From NCBI GenBank assembly GCA_036850905.1, contig CM072096.1, positions 42,090,810 to 42,154,809 of the forward strand: DNA of 64,000 nucleotides, in the 5' to 3' direction. Of this stretch, positions 24,277 to 36,376 are shown in pieces; position 1 is the first letter of the stretch, and each line of letters opens with the position of its first letter. Under the pieces are notes generated by a model. It had not been told where the DNA came from. It ran no database searches and worked only from the letters and a program-made list of their open reading frames with translations. A program made the position numbers and the translations under genes. The stretch is from Luffa acutangula. Lineage: Eukaryota; Streptophyta; Magnoliopsida; Cucurbitales; Cucurbitaceae.

Positions 24277-24885
24277 TTAAAGGATTGGAATTCCTAAATT
24301 CCTAGCGGAAGCGTATAGGACCAATTCGTATTTTAATTAAGTTTTCTAAAATACCAGTACATTGGCAAACCATACAGAACGATTCTATATATAAATTAAG
24401 CTAAGCATGCATTAGATTGAAATCTAATAATTGAAAGAACTGAAATACTTACTTGTTAAAGACTTTCTTCAATGAACTCCCCCCAAGAATAGTATGATCA
24501 CAGTAGGGACACTACTACCGAGATCTTCCACTGTTATATCTCTGGGACTAGGAACCAATTGTGGGACTTGGTCTTCTTGAATTTGGGAGAAGAATTTCAC
24601 TAGAATGTTGTGAAAATTCTTAGAGAGAAATTTTGCTTAAGAGCAAAGTCTTGTGTGTGTTTCAATTGGGAAGGCATTCTATGCTTTATATAGAATGTCA
24701 TATCTCTTTCCTAGTCGTAATAGGATAGAGATTTAATTAATTAATAATTAATTACTTTTTCCAGTCGTAATAGGATATGAATTTATTTAATCAATTAGTA
24801 ATAATAAATTAATTAAAACAACAATTAATTCAATCAAATTTAATTAATTTCATTTATATCATATTTAAATGAACATCTCCTACAT
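24277..24885. repeat. Truncated LTR, 5-prime part
   Basis: It starts near AAAGGATTGGAATTCC with the GCGGAAGCG motif typical of this LTR family's left end. The AT-rich arm follows. It is cut at about 24885, where gag-like sequence starts. Confidence 0.55.
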
Positions 24886-25635
24886 GGTTCGTTGCTTAAA
24901 AAGACTTTCAATGAGGCAAATGAGATTCTGGACGCAATTGTTGCAAATAACAGTCAATGGGCAGAGGAAGAAACACCATCTAGAAGCAGTGTCAAGATCC
25001 AAGAAGTTAATCATCTCGAGACACTATCGGAGCAAATGCTAACTATGAACGATATGCTTATGAATCTTATTTTAGGGAATCAAGTTCAAGTTGCAGCCGT
25101 GAGCCAAGTTTCAACCCCCATGTGCACTACTTGTAATGAAGAGCACTCATTTGAAGATTGTCCTCAAAATCTAGCTTCAGTATAATTTGTAGGTGCACAT
25201 AATAGAATAAATCCTTACTCCAACACATATAATCAAGGTTGGAGACAACACCCTAACTTATCATGGGGAGGACAAAATGCAAGTGCATCCAATGCAACCC
25301 CTTTCGTTAAGCAGGGAGGACCACCAGGATTCAATGGTCAAGCTCAAATAAAGATTCCACAGCCTTTGCAGTCGCAAATGCAACAACATCCAATACAAGT
25401 GCAACCTCAATCAACCACAAACTTGGAGAATCTTATAAGGGAACTAATGACCAAGAATGACGCAGTAATTCAAAGTCAAACAACTTCTTTGAGGAGTCTT
25501 GAATCTCAAATTGGACAGTTAGCTAAGGAAATGAGGAACAAACCAATAGGGACTCTACAAAGCAATACAGAGAACCAGAAAAAAGAAGGCCTAAGCAAGG
25601 ATAGAGCCCCCATTACTTTGATCGATCCCAAGTAA
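24886..25635 (+). pseudogene. Athila-like gag fragment
   Basis: Two in-frame pieces (to the stop at 25183-25185, then to 25635) encode KKTFNEANEILDAIVANNSQW, a CTTCNEEHSFEDCP zinc-knuckle-like motif, YSNTYNQGWRQHPNLSWGG, and a coiled segment with LESQIGQLAKEM. They resemble the Gag C-terminal half encoded at 17800-17100 on the minus strand. The N-terminal Gag, protease and pol are missing. Confidence 0.7.
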
Positions 25636-26396
25636 CTCGAGACTGAGATTGTGTAAATATGAATACTATTTTTCGGTTGTTTTGTTTTCTTTCTTTTATT
25701 TATCTTTTTCATGTTTTCTTTTCTTTTCTCTTTTTAAAAAAAAAAAATCAAAAAGATTGTGCAAAATGTTTAGAGTGGTGGAAAAAAAAAATCAAGTCTT
25801 GTAAATCAAGACTTGCATTTTCATGATTTGCCAAAGTTCTATCTTAGTTCTTCAAATTTATAAATTCTTCTTCAAATTTGGACACTTATCCAGTGTGAAC
25901 GTCCTAAATATTTTGGTTTAGTGTGCAGAAGATAGGTGCAAGAGAATGAGAAAGCAAATGGAAAAAGGGTAGGATTTGCGATGCAAATGCGGTCACAAAT
26001 CTACCTTGTGCTAAATAAGGAAAATTTTCATGTAACAATTTGCGCCGCACTTGCAGGCACAAATCCAGGAAAATCAAGAAAATCATTTAAGGGAAGTTCG
26101 AAACGTATAAATAGCAAAGGATTTGGCTTAGGTCAAATATCTTTTGAACTCCCTCAACGTCACTATCTTACCCAAAGTACCCGCCATGTTCCAATCCTCC
26201 TCCGACCACCTATTTCGATCACAATCGTCATTGGAAACCAAGCCCATTCCGTTTAGAACTCGCCGATGGTAAGTTATCTTCCAGACCCACAAGAAAAATT
26301 GAAGAAAGAAGAAACCTCCATTCGCTTCTCAGCCGAAGAACCCCGTTTCAACCCGTAAGCCATCATGAGGTTCTTCTTCTGATAGGTTGAAGGCGG
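25636..26396. other. Retroelement-derived non-coding DNA
   Basis: A T-rich tract (25670-25750) lies first. A segment with GTGTGCAGAAGATAGG and ATGCGGTCACAAATC follows, echoing the ATGCGACCGCATTCC block of the LTR at 29717-31317. It is probably internal or LTR remnant sequence and has no gene. Confidence 0.4.
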
Positions 26397-27060
26397 TTTT
26401 TTAAGGGATTGGAATTCCGTAATTCCGTAAAGCGAAAGCGTGATTGGGACCGATTTGTAATTAATTTGTTTAATCTAAAATATCAATACATTGGCAATAA
26501 ACTTAGAATTATTCTAGATTTATATTAAGGTTAAGCATACAAAAATATTAGATCTAAATCTAATTTATATAGTAACAAGTTACTTACTCTCGTTGACGAC
26601 TCAGATTAAATTCACCAACTGCTTGTGAAATAATCACGAACTATTGTGAACACTACCACTATGGCTACACTAGTATGACTCTGAGACTACTAGAGGCAAG
26701 AGACTGATGGGAGCTTTCAGGAGAATTCTCTGAGAGTAAGAGAATGAATGGGATGCCTTTCACCCCATCCTAGGGGTCCAATTTATAGGAAAAATGTCAT
26801 GAATAAGATCTGATCAAATCTATTATCTTATTCATATCTAATTTTAATAAATAATTAATTAATTTCATAATTAATTAATTACCCAATTAAATATCATATA
26901 TTTAATTTTAGAGATTTTATTAAAAAAATTATTTTATTAATATGAATCAAATTCATATTAATTATTTGAACTCTTTCAAATATTTTCTCTCAAAATTAAT
27001 TTTTGAAATTAATTAAAAAATTATAATATAAAGTTTCATAAACTTTATACTATATTGTCT
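26397..27060. repeat. Truncated LTR, 5-prime part
   Basis: It begins AAGGGATTGGAATTCCG with the family's GCGAAAGCG motif and the exon-like block CTCTCGTTGACGACTCAG. It is cut off inside the AT-rich arm at about 27060 (TTTATACTATATTG). Confidence 0.6.
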
Positions 27061-27069
27061 CATCATCAA

Positions 27070-27180
27070 GGATGAAAATATCGATATCGGTACTAATATC
27101 GGTAACTCAGATTTACGGATATATCGACGGATATTTGAATATCGACGGATATCACGGAAACTCATAAAAATATTCTGAAT
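27070..27180. repeat. Short ATATCG-type repeats
   Basis: AATATCGATATCGG, ATATCGACGGATAT and AATATCGACGGATAT occur close together beside the probable hAT exon. Such clustered words could be subterminal transposase-binding repeats, but this is only a guess. Confidence 0.3.
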
Positions 27181-27362
27181 TTTTTTATGAAACTTTGAAC
27201 TAAGCTTATTTAAGCAATAAACTATTAGTTTAAGCATATATATCAATAATTATAAGCTAAATATGAATAGTAATACAATAATAGATAACATTGAAGATCG
27301 AAAAATGAACATGAACTTGAATATTTCATTGATAAAAATGTGTAGTCATACAAGCACATGTT

Positions 27363-28425
27363 TTAATAATAACATGACGATCTTGGAGGCACTAGACCGA
27401 CATTGATATAATTTATTTGATAATGACAATATTGTTCCCAAGTCATGGTATGCTCAAAATTCTTGACATAATTTGAAGTATGCCAAGCATGAGTATCAAC
27501 ATCTGCACCAATGACTCCAATAGGAGGATACCTTTCATCAAACCACGTTCCATCTAGATGTGGATGCTCTGAAGAATGGAGATAATGCAAAAGTTCTGAA
27601 TCTGAGTCAGCATCATCTTCAGCAGGAAGTATTGGGCCCCTTGTATAGATGGATGTATTATGGCCTCCACTATAACCATAATCACTTGAATGACTATAGT
27701 TACTATTGCTATAACCATAGTTACTAGTGTTATAGCCATAGTAATTACTATTGCTATAACCACAATTACTACTGCTATAACCATAGTTACTACTACTGCT
27801 ATAGTCAAATTGACCATGTCTATACTCAGTGTCTAAACTCATTCCTTCCATACTTGAAACAAGTGAGACTTCATCATCAAGTTGAGCATCATAATTCGTG
27901 GATCTTCTACGGATGAAAGGTTTTCCTATTGCTCCAATTCCTGGTCCACCAGCTCTATTGCCATGATCAGAGTCTTGCGTGGCATGAGTGAATTGAGACT
28001 CTCCAGTGAAGGGGCTAAGTCCTTCATGTTGTTCACTTCTTCCAACATTTTCCATCATTTGGCCACCATTACCACCATTATTACCATCACCATCGCCATC
28101 ACCTGTATCATCGTCGTCATCATCACCACGATCACCATCATCTTCATCTTGTTGACCTTGACTTTGACCTTGTTGACTTTGACCTTCTTGACCTTGATTT
28201 AATCGTTGCTCTTCTTCAGTAGTCAAGTTATAGTGTGTAGCACGCATGTTCCGCATAAAAGAATCATCACCACTATTTGAGCTACTACTTATTACCTCTT
28301 CATTTATCACACGTTGAACATTAATACCTTCTTCTTGTGCAGCACTAGCAACTTGTGGATCTGGATTGCCTCGTGCATCATCAAGGTGTGCAGGGCGAAC
28401 CCACATGATCATGCTTAACCTAAGG
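27363..28425 (-). CDS. Last exon of a probable hAT-type transposase-derived protein
   Basis: The open frame runs from an acceptor-like CCACCTTAG (about 28426-28434) to a stop at 27363. It encodes WVRPAHLDDARGNPDPQVA, a motif I associate with the C-terminal tail of plant hAT (BED / DUF659) proteins. An acidic stretch follows (Asp/Gly-rich, around 28070-28150), then a Ser/Asn/Tyr-rich repeat (units of SNYGYS, about 27660-27810) and a TWEQYCHYQ tail. The BED finger, catalytic core and dimerisation domain are not in the window sequence upstream (28436-29200 is repeats), so the gene is partial or its exons are missing. The frame is open for 349 residues, which argues for recent coding use. Confidence 0.5.
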
Positions 28426-28469
28426 TGGGATTATATCTAAATGACATCCATAAAGCATTTAAATAGCAT

Positions 28470-28830
28470 ATGAACCGGTTAATTGGCCCCAAGGATAAAA
28501 TAAAAGCATAGAATTACATTAATTTTACAAATTTTATTTAAAAAAAACTTCAACCGCTCCAAAACTAGACCAGAAATACTTGAACCGTCCGAAAACCGCT
28601 TGAACTGTGCAAAAAAAATCGTCTGAACCAGGTCAAAACCAGTCAAAACAGCGAACCAGTCAACAACCGAATGGACCCAAGCTGAACCACACCGAATTGA
28701 TGGATAAACCCTTGAACCGCGCTGAACCGAACACTAGTCATGCGCTGACCGACAAACAGTGCCTGAACCTTGATCGGACCGAAGTGAATCGCGTGCATCT
28801 GCTTGAACCGGTGCGAACCGGGTGCATCAG
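28470..28830. repeat. GAACCG-rich cluster
   Basis: The word GAACCG, or one-base variants of it, appears more than ten times at irregular spacing upstream of the hAT-like exon. There is no sustained reading frame. The 102-residue frame at 28607-28915 is a by-product of the repeats. Confidence 0.5.
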
Positions 28831-29287
28831 GGCTAACGTTAGCTACTTTCGCTTCATGCGTGGTGCTGACATCACGTTGACGACAGCCGCTGGGGTTTTT
28901 TTTCTCGAATTCTAACCACTACACTCAACTCCAACCTCTGATTTTCACCGTTTTTGGTCAAATTTGATCTTGATCTTCATCGTTCTTTAATCCTATTACT
29001 AGAAACGAACTTACAGAGACTCGATTTACATGAATTATGCCAAAAAACGCAGGGGCCTTTACAAATTGATCAAATCAAAACATGTAAATCTAAGGCCAAT
29101 TAACCTCCAGTTCATAGCAAATTAATATTCCACAAATGCAATTCAATCCCACCTAAAAAACTAATGTAAATTTCGAAAATTCTAATTAATTTAAAAATTT
29201 TCTCTGATACCAATTGTAGGGAATGGGGTCCCAGCACAGTGGAAGCAGTTTCAAGAACAATTCACAATTAATTTAGAATCATGAAAT
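28831..29287. other. Non-coding DNA before the next LTR
   Basis: No gene is seen. Around 29205-29250 the sequence GATACCAATTGTAGGGAATG resembles the boundary at which this LTR family begins (TGTAGG...), so an extra short LTR remnant may be included. Confidence 0.4.
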
Positions 29288-31932
29288 TGAAGGATTGGAA
29301 TTCCCAATTCCGTTACAGCGGAAGCAATTGGACCAATTCGCATTTTAATTTTGTTTCTTAAAATACCCCTACATTGGCAAATAATGAATTCATAATTCTA
29401 CAATTTAAGGTTAAGCATTTTCTATGTCACGGAGATAGACCAATAACGACTAGTTAATCCTTTACGAGTGTCTGTAACACCAGCTGGGTCAAATTACCGT
29501 TTTACCCCTGGGTTACTTCTATTTCCTTAAGTACCAGTTCTCCTCTATTGAACAACCTGTTTGTGGTCCAACCATCAAACAGAAAACCCTCTCGTGCCAT
29601 TGAGAGGGTAGGACCATTTGTTCAAGACTCGGAGTCACCACTTAAGGGAACACTCATCTGCTTCCCTAAAGTCGGGAAAGAGTGAATTCCATCTTGTACG
29701 ATTATGTTCCCAGCTCTGATAAGGGTAAAAAATATACATATTTTACCTATATATTTAGCTCATTTCTTAGTCAAATATTGAGTGTTTAAGTCAATCTTAC
29801 TATTTTCGAGCTCAAAATATGTTAATTTGATAAAGTTAGGGTGTTAAGAGTCACTTTTGTTGAATTATGCTTATTTGTGCTTAAAAAGACTTGATTTGAA
29901 GCAAATTTGACTTAGTTTGCTGTTGTGCAGAAAAACAGAGGAAAAGTTGGAATTCCCTAGAAATGCGACTGCATTTCTGGGAAGGCAAAAATGAAATGCG
30001 ACCGCATTCCTGGAAAAACAAAGGTCGTTGCGAGTCGCACGCGGGTCGTTGTTGATGAGTCTTCTTCGCACCTAACTGGTTGTTTTGACCCCGAAACTGA
30101 CTGAGCAACCTTCTAGCACCTATTTCGCAGCTCCTCAACCAATTTCTACACTATATAAGCTCGGGATTCGAAGTCAAATCCAAGCATAACTCACTTGGAA
30201 GAAAAGGGTGGTGACAGAACCCTGGCTCGACGCCAATGAGTAGGGATGCCTGAGGTCCTTCATAGATGACCAAATTCTAGCCCGAGAGAGTTAGACATCA
30301 AACCTTGTGGTTTGTAGAGAGTTTCACCCATTCCCATCTTGTAAAAGTGAGAGAGTGGAGTGTCTTAGCAAACTCTAGAAGGATTGTGTAAAAAAAAAAA
30401 AACTCATAATATTTAGCTATTTCCTTTATTTCCAGCTCTTGAATCTTTTCATTACTTTGCAGTCTTTACATCATTATTTCAATGAAAATGTGTACATTTT
30501 CTTTTTATCCCATCATGAGTAGCTAAATCCCGTTGAGGGGTTCAATGTGGTGAATTCCCTTAGGGTTTAATGGCTTGAAAGTGTTTAATTTGATTAAGTA
30601 TGGTTTTATGCATGTCATTCTTTATTGAATATCATTCTGATCTTGCTGAGTTTAATTTGATCAATTAGACTTTGCATGTTATGTGAGTTTGATCTCGAAA
30701 GGGACAAACGATATCGGTTCTCATAAAGGTGATATAGGAGAAACGGCTCGAAAGAGATTGTTCGACGGTATAGGGCAAGCTACCTAAGGCACCCTATATC
30801 GACTATAGGGTTATAGGTTGCATTCGTGAATTATCTATATTGGAGTCGAGTCAGAAATGTGCATAACGGTACTCGCTTAGCCTTCTTATGGTTTTTGGAA
30901 ACAAGGGCCAAATGGAAGTTAAATCTGACTCAATGCATTAAACACTCTTAAGTTAGATATTGCATAAGTATGGTTGTTACCCTAGGGATGAATCCATGTT
31001 GAATACCTCGTTTGTTTATTATTTGTTATTCTTTATTATCTACTTGCTTGTTTTATTTATCTTTTCGAAAAACCCAATCAATCAACTTATTTTCTTTGGT
31101 TACCTTTTTCAAAAGCAATCATTTGAGCAGTTTCTTCATCAAATTTGAATTTCCAATTTAGTCCTCGTGGGATCGATACCCTTGGAATACTTTCTGAGGT
31201 TTTTTTTATTACTACGTGCGACAGTGTATACTTGCACTTAAGTGTTGGCTGAATATTTCTTTCTTATTATTATCCATCTTATCTCACATTCCATTCATTC
31301 AGTTCACACACGCACCAAGCTCCCCACTCGGTCCTGTCCCCAAAATGGTAGGCTTATTGAGTCGGCGTATTGGTCACTCTTACCCATACAAATGAAAGGA
31401 CAATCCCTTATGAGCAGGAGTCCATAATCAACTCAAGATTAAGACTAAGTTGTCTAGGTCGTCCTAGTGAAATAGAAAACCAACTAGTTAACGCTGTTAT
31501 AACCAGTGGTTACTATTTCGCGGGCCGGTCTTATGCAAACTCATTTCATAGGATACCCTCACTCGCATGTCGCCTACATGAATGCGTTGGATCATAGCGT
31601 TTGTATCAAATACAAAGTGGGTTGTATTTATAGTGTTACTATGAAAAGGCACTCAGTCTTATCCTTACTAGGATAAGGCACCCAGTCTTATCTTTATACT
31701 ATAGACCCTTTAGGCTGTTTCTTGAACGATGATCTCCATATGTCGCTACATATAGTTCAAGACTCATATTACAGCCTAGGATGTCTAGTTTATTGGATTA
31801 TGGTTATTTTAGGCAAAGACAAATATAAAATAACTAATAACATTTAATGAAAAATATATCAATATTATTTCATTAATATCTGGTCAACGGTTACATTCAC
31901 TATCTACGAGTTCTAGGGCATAAAACCCAACA
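29288..31932. repeat. LTR of the CCCAACA family, internally deleted and interrupted
   Basis: It starts TGAAGGATTGGAATTCCC and ends GGGCATAAAACCCAACA. The AT-rich arm is largely deleted after 29425. A second LTR-like element (29717-31317) interrupts it. No matching target duplication was found, so the ends may have been altered by recombination with the neighbour that follows at once. Confidence 0.6.
29717..31317. mobile_element. Insertion of a different solo LTR
   Basis: 1601 bases from TGATAAGGG to CGCACCA, flanked by AGCTC at 29712-29716 and 31318-31322. The flanking sequence on both sides is the 29288-31932 LTR. It contains a TATA-like CTATATAAG near 30152 and a typical LTR tail (GGGATCGATACCCTTGG, about 31168). 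There is no PBS or coding domain, so it is most simply a solo LTR. Confidence 0.75.
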
Positions 31933-34026
31933 AAGCAAACTTACCGTCGTGGAAGACTCTGAATTCAAGAACACCTTCTTTGATTGTTCTTCAATGGCGA
32001 ACACCACCATAAAGCCTTCCCTGCAATATCTCTCAGTTTGGGAACTCAGTTGTGGGACTGAATGGTCTCTTGAATTTTTGGGAGAGAATCACAGAAGTCT
32101 TCTGTGCTCAAGGGTTGAGAGAGAAATCAGAGAAAGATTTTTCTCGGAGAGAAAACTGAGAGAGCATGAAGAGAGAAAAATCAACCATTTGTAGAATGAG
32201 ATCACATTCCAATAACCCCTCCTGTGTGAGATGTGAGGGCAAGCAATCACACATTGCCATGTGTATGATTATCACATAACCATATTAATCAATTAATAAA
32301 ATTAATTTTAATCAATTAATTAATTAAATACCCATTAACTAATTATATTAATTAATTAAGCATATATGCCTTTAAATCATATTTAAATGTATTGCCCTCA
32401 CATAATATATATAGTTTCAATTAATTTAATTAAATCCAATTTAACCAAATTAATATAAACCAACTAATTAATTAATTCAATGATGAACTAAATATCACAT
32501 ATTTAATTAATTCATTTCACCTCTCTTATAACCTATAGTTTTAACATGAATCTAATTCACATTAAAATTAATCTATAGATATTAATTTAATTAAATCACA
32601 TTTAAGTAAATTAAATTTAACAATTAATTAATTAATTTTTTATAACTAATTAAATATCATCCATATTTAATTAATTACATATTAGAATCATATTCTAATA
32701 TATCTCTCATATATTATAGTTTAATTAAATCACATTTAATTAGACTTATTGAATAATTAATTAATTCACAATTAATTAATTTATTCACTACATATTTAAT
32801 TAGTTATATTTGAACTCTTTCAAATATATAATTCTCTCAATTTAATAAAGTTTAATCACAAATTAAACTTTATATCATAATGTATCAACATACATTATAT
32901 TAATTGTACTTCATACAATTAACCTGATTCCCAAATTGAATTTGAACAATTCAAATTCTTTTCAAGATAATTTGTTCCCAATTACTCTTTACGAGCTAGC
33001 AGGGGGACCTAATGGAACTACAGATCAGAAGCTCCAATGATATGAGGCTAACTGACTAAACTCATTAATCGAGTTAACCAATATTCATTAACTGTGGATC
33101 ACTCCACTAAAGACCCACAACTGCACTCTTCTCACTGTAGAATGTTTCTGTGTCCACGGATATTGACCAATAACGGTAAGTCAATCCTTCACGAGTGTTC
33201 GTAACTACAGCTGGGTCAAATTACTGTTTTACCCCTGAGTTACTCTGGCTCCTTAAGTACCAGTGCTCCTCTAATGAACAACTTGTTTATGGTCCAACCA
33301 ATAAACAAAAAGTCCCTCTCGGGCCAGTGAGAGGGGCGAGATCCCTTTGTTCAAGATCCGGAGTCACCACTTAAGGGAACACTCATCTACTTCTCCTAGA
33401 AGCGGGAAGGAGTGAATTTCATCTTGTGTTGTCATGTCCCCAGCCCCCCACTCGGTCTTGTCCCCAAGAAGGTAGGCTTATTGAGTCGGCGTGCAAGCCA
33501 CTCTCACCCGTACTAATCAAAGGGCAATCCCTCGTGAGAAGGAATTCATAACACACTCAGGATTAAGACTGAGTTATCTAGGTCATCCTATTGAAACAGT
33601 AACCTAACTAGCTAACGATGTTACATCTAGTGGTTTACTATTTTGTGGTCCGGTCTTATGCAAACTCATTGCATAGAATACCCCCGCACGCATGTCTCCT
33701 ACATGGACGCCTTGGATCAATACGTTTGTATCGAATACAAAGCGGGTCGTATCACATAGTGTTACCAGGATAAGGAACCTTATCCTTGTACTATAGACCT
33801 TTTAGGTTGTTACTTGAACACTGATCCCCGTATGTCCCCACATACTAGTTCAAGTTACATATCAACAACCTTGGATCTTAGTTTGTTGGATTTGGGTTAT
33901 ATTGTGCAATTTAGACTTAAAATGACAATAACACTTTATTGCATAAACCTCAATAACACTTTATTGATTCAAGTATATAATTCGTTAACATTCACTATCT
34001 ACGAGTTTTAGGACATAAAACCCAAC
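31933..34026. repeat. LTR of the CCCAACA family, lacking its left end
   Basis: It starts at the CTTACCGTCGTGGAAGACTC block that is normally about 100 bases inside the LTR. It runs through the AT-rich arm and the conserved GAGCTAGCAGGGGGACC block to AAAACCCAACA. The short frames within (31949-32194, 33814-34011) are shared with other LTR copies and are not genes. Confidence 0.7.
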
Positions 34027-34890
34027 AGTAATATCAATACACTAGCAACATACATGCATTCATAATCTAATGAATATCTAGATTAAGCATGTTGAAAATC
34101 TATAGAATCTAATTCTAATTTACATATAGTAACAAATTACTTACTTTCGTTGATGACTCAGATTAAATTCATCAAGTGCGTGAGAAATAATCACGAAAAA
34201 CTTGGAACACTACCAAAGGGAAACACTGGTATTCTTTGGAAAATTTGAGGCCAAGACAGTGGGAACCTACTTCTTGATTTTAGGGAAAATTCTAAGAATT
34301 CAGAGTGAGTGAATTGAATGGAATGAATCAACTGGGAGGTATTCTATGGCTTATATAGAGTGTCATATCCCATTCTTATTCATAATAGGTTAGGGACATA
34401 TTTAATTAATTAATAATTAATTACTCTTCTCGGGTGTAATAGGATTGAGATTTATTTAATTAAATCACTTAATTAAATCATTTCATTTAAACCATATTTA
34501 AATGAATATTTCTCACATATCCTATAGTTTTAATATGAATCTAATTCATATTAATATTTGAACTCATTCAAATATTTAATTAATTTTGAATCATATCCAA
34601 AATTAAATTTCTAATGTATCATTATACATTATATTATTTCCCTTATCAATCAAGACTTGATTTCCTCAATTACCCTTTACAAGCTACCAGTGGGACCTAA
34701 TGGACCTACACATCAGAAGCTCCAACGATAGGAGATTAATTGGCTAAACTCATTAACCAAATTAATCAATATTCGTTAACTGTGGATACACTCCACCATA
34801 GACCCACAATTGCATTCTTCTCACTGCAAAATATTTTTGTGTCCACGGATATAGACCAATAACAGCAAGTTAGTCTTTCACGGGTGTTCG
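34027..34890. repeat. LTR fragment of the CCCAACA family
   Basis: This has the middle part of the LTR only (TTAGATTAAGCATG onward, through GAGCTACCAGTGGGACC-like sequence), with both ends lost. It stops where the Tekay/Del-like LTR starts at 34891. Confidence 0.6.
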
Positions 34891-36376
34891 TGTAACGTTG
34901 CTAATTTAAGGTAAACTCTTATTTCTCAAATTGGAAGGTTAATTGAGCAAATTTTCGGTTAATTAGTTGAATTAAAAGTTCAATTAAGTGAGTAAATTGT
35001 CTTGGAAAAGGGAATTAATAGGCTTCATGGCAATTTTGCAAATAAGGGGTCTTTGGAGCCAAGTCAAACCTTAATTCTTTATTGCTAAAAGAGATTCACA
35101 AAGCCACCTAAGCCACCATCATCCTCTCTCCCACGATTTTGAGCCTTCTCACCCTCCATCTCCAAGTTTTTTCTTCTCCTTCTTCTTCGATTCAGCCCCA
35201 ACCTTGAGGTCCTTGAGCTTCTAATCATCGGTCAGCCATCATCCGTCGACGGCGCTCTTCTTTGACTAGTAGGACGATCCGGGGCAGCGTCAATAGTGGT
35301 GCAGCGCGGTAAATTGCGTTTTGGCAACAACAGTGGGTTTTTTCCCCTCTTTTCGATCGCGAATCCCTCTCCCTCTCTCTCTCTTTTCTCGTTTTCTTGT
35401 TCTCCATCTATCACTCTCAGTTTTCAGCAAGTTTCAGACTCAAAGAAGATTGGTTTTCACGTTTTTACGGTAATTGCACAGTGCTGGGCGCGGACAACCT
35501 ATTTTGGGACGTTTTTTGGCGTTCTCCCGGCGTTGTCAGTGAGTTTTCAGCGTGGGTAAGTTGGATTAAGGGTTTAATTAGTTGGTTGTTATGTTTAATC
35601 GAATACCCACTCGTTTTTATCTTTGTCCAGCAAGCTTTTCACATCAGTTTGGCGATTTGAGCGGTAGATTTTCAAGTTCAGCATCTTTGAGCGAGTTCGT
35701 CATTGGGTAAGTGAATTAAGTCAAGTTTTGGATGATTTATTTGTGCTAGAGGAATACCCATTGATATTAGCTATTGTTTTAGGGTGCCCATAGTGTTTGA
35801 TGATTAAATTGTCAAATTTAGATGGATTTGGGAGCCAGGACAGCAAACAGTGTTTATGTTTTGGGTGAGCTTTGGGTGTTAAAACATCCCCAAATTCAAG
35901 TTGGCTCCTAGGTGTATGTTTGGAATAAAACTCCTATTGACTTGAGAATGTTTTTACCTTTTTTTTGTGTAGTTGATTAAGGGCCCTGAAGCTAAAAAGT
36001 TATATAATTTTATCGAGCAAATTATTTAGCTAAGGTAATTAGCTATTTGGATTCAAATTCTATGCCTTAGACCCATTGCATGATATTTGCCCATTGTTTG
36101 TTAATTGGGAATGTAAAGTGGCTAGTTGGATTAAGATTCCATTCTTTAGACCCATTCTATTTGTGAATAATATATGCTTGCATGATTTGAAAACCTTAAG
36201 TTGGTCTTTAAGTCTAAGCCAAGTGTGTTGGGTTAACTTTTGAAGCAAGATGAGATTGTGAAATTCAATGGTTAAATGATGAGCATGTTGAGATTGCCTT
36301 TAGTTGGACATTAAATGAGTAGCGTGGATTATGGAATAATTGGAGTTTGGACTAAGTGTTGTTTGATTGTGTTGAG

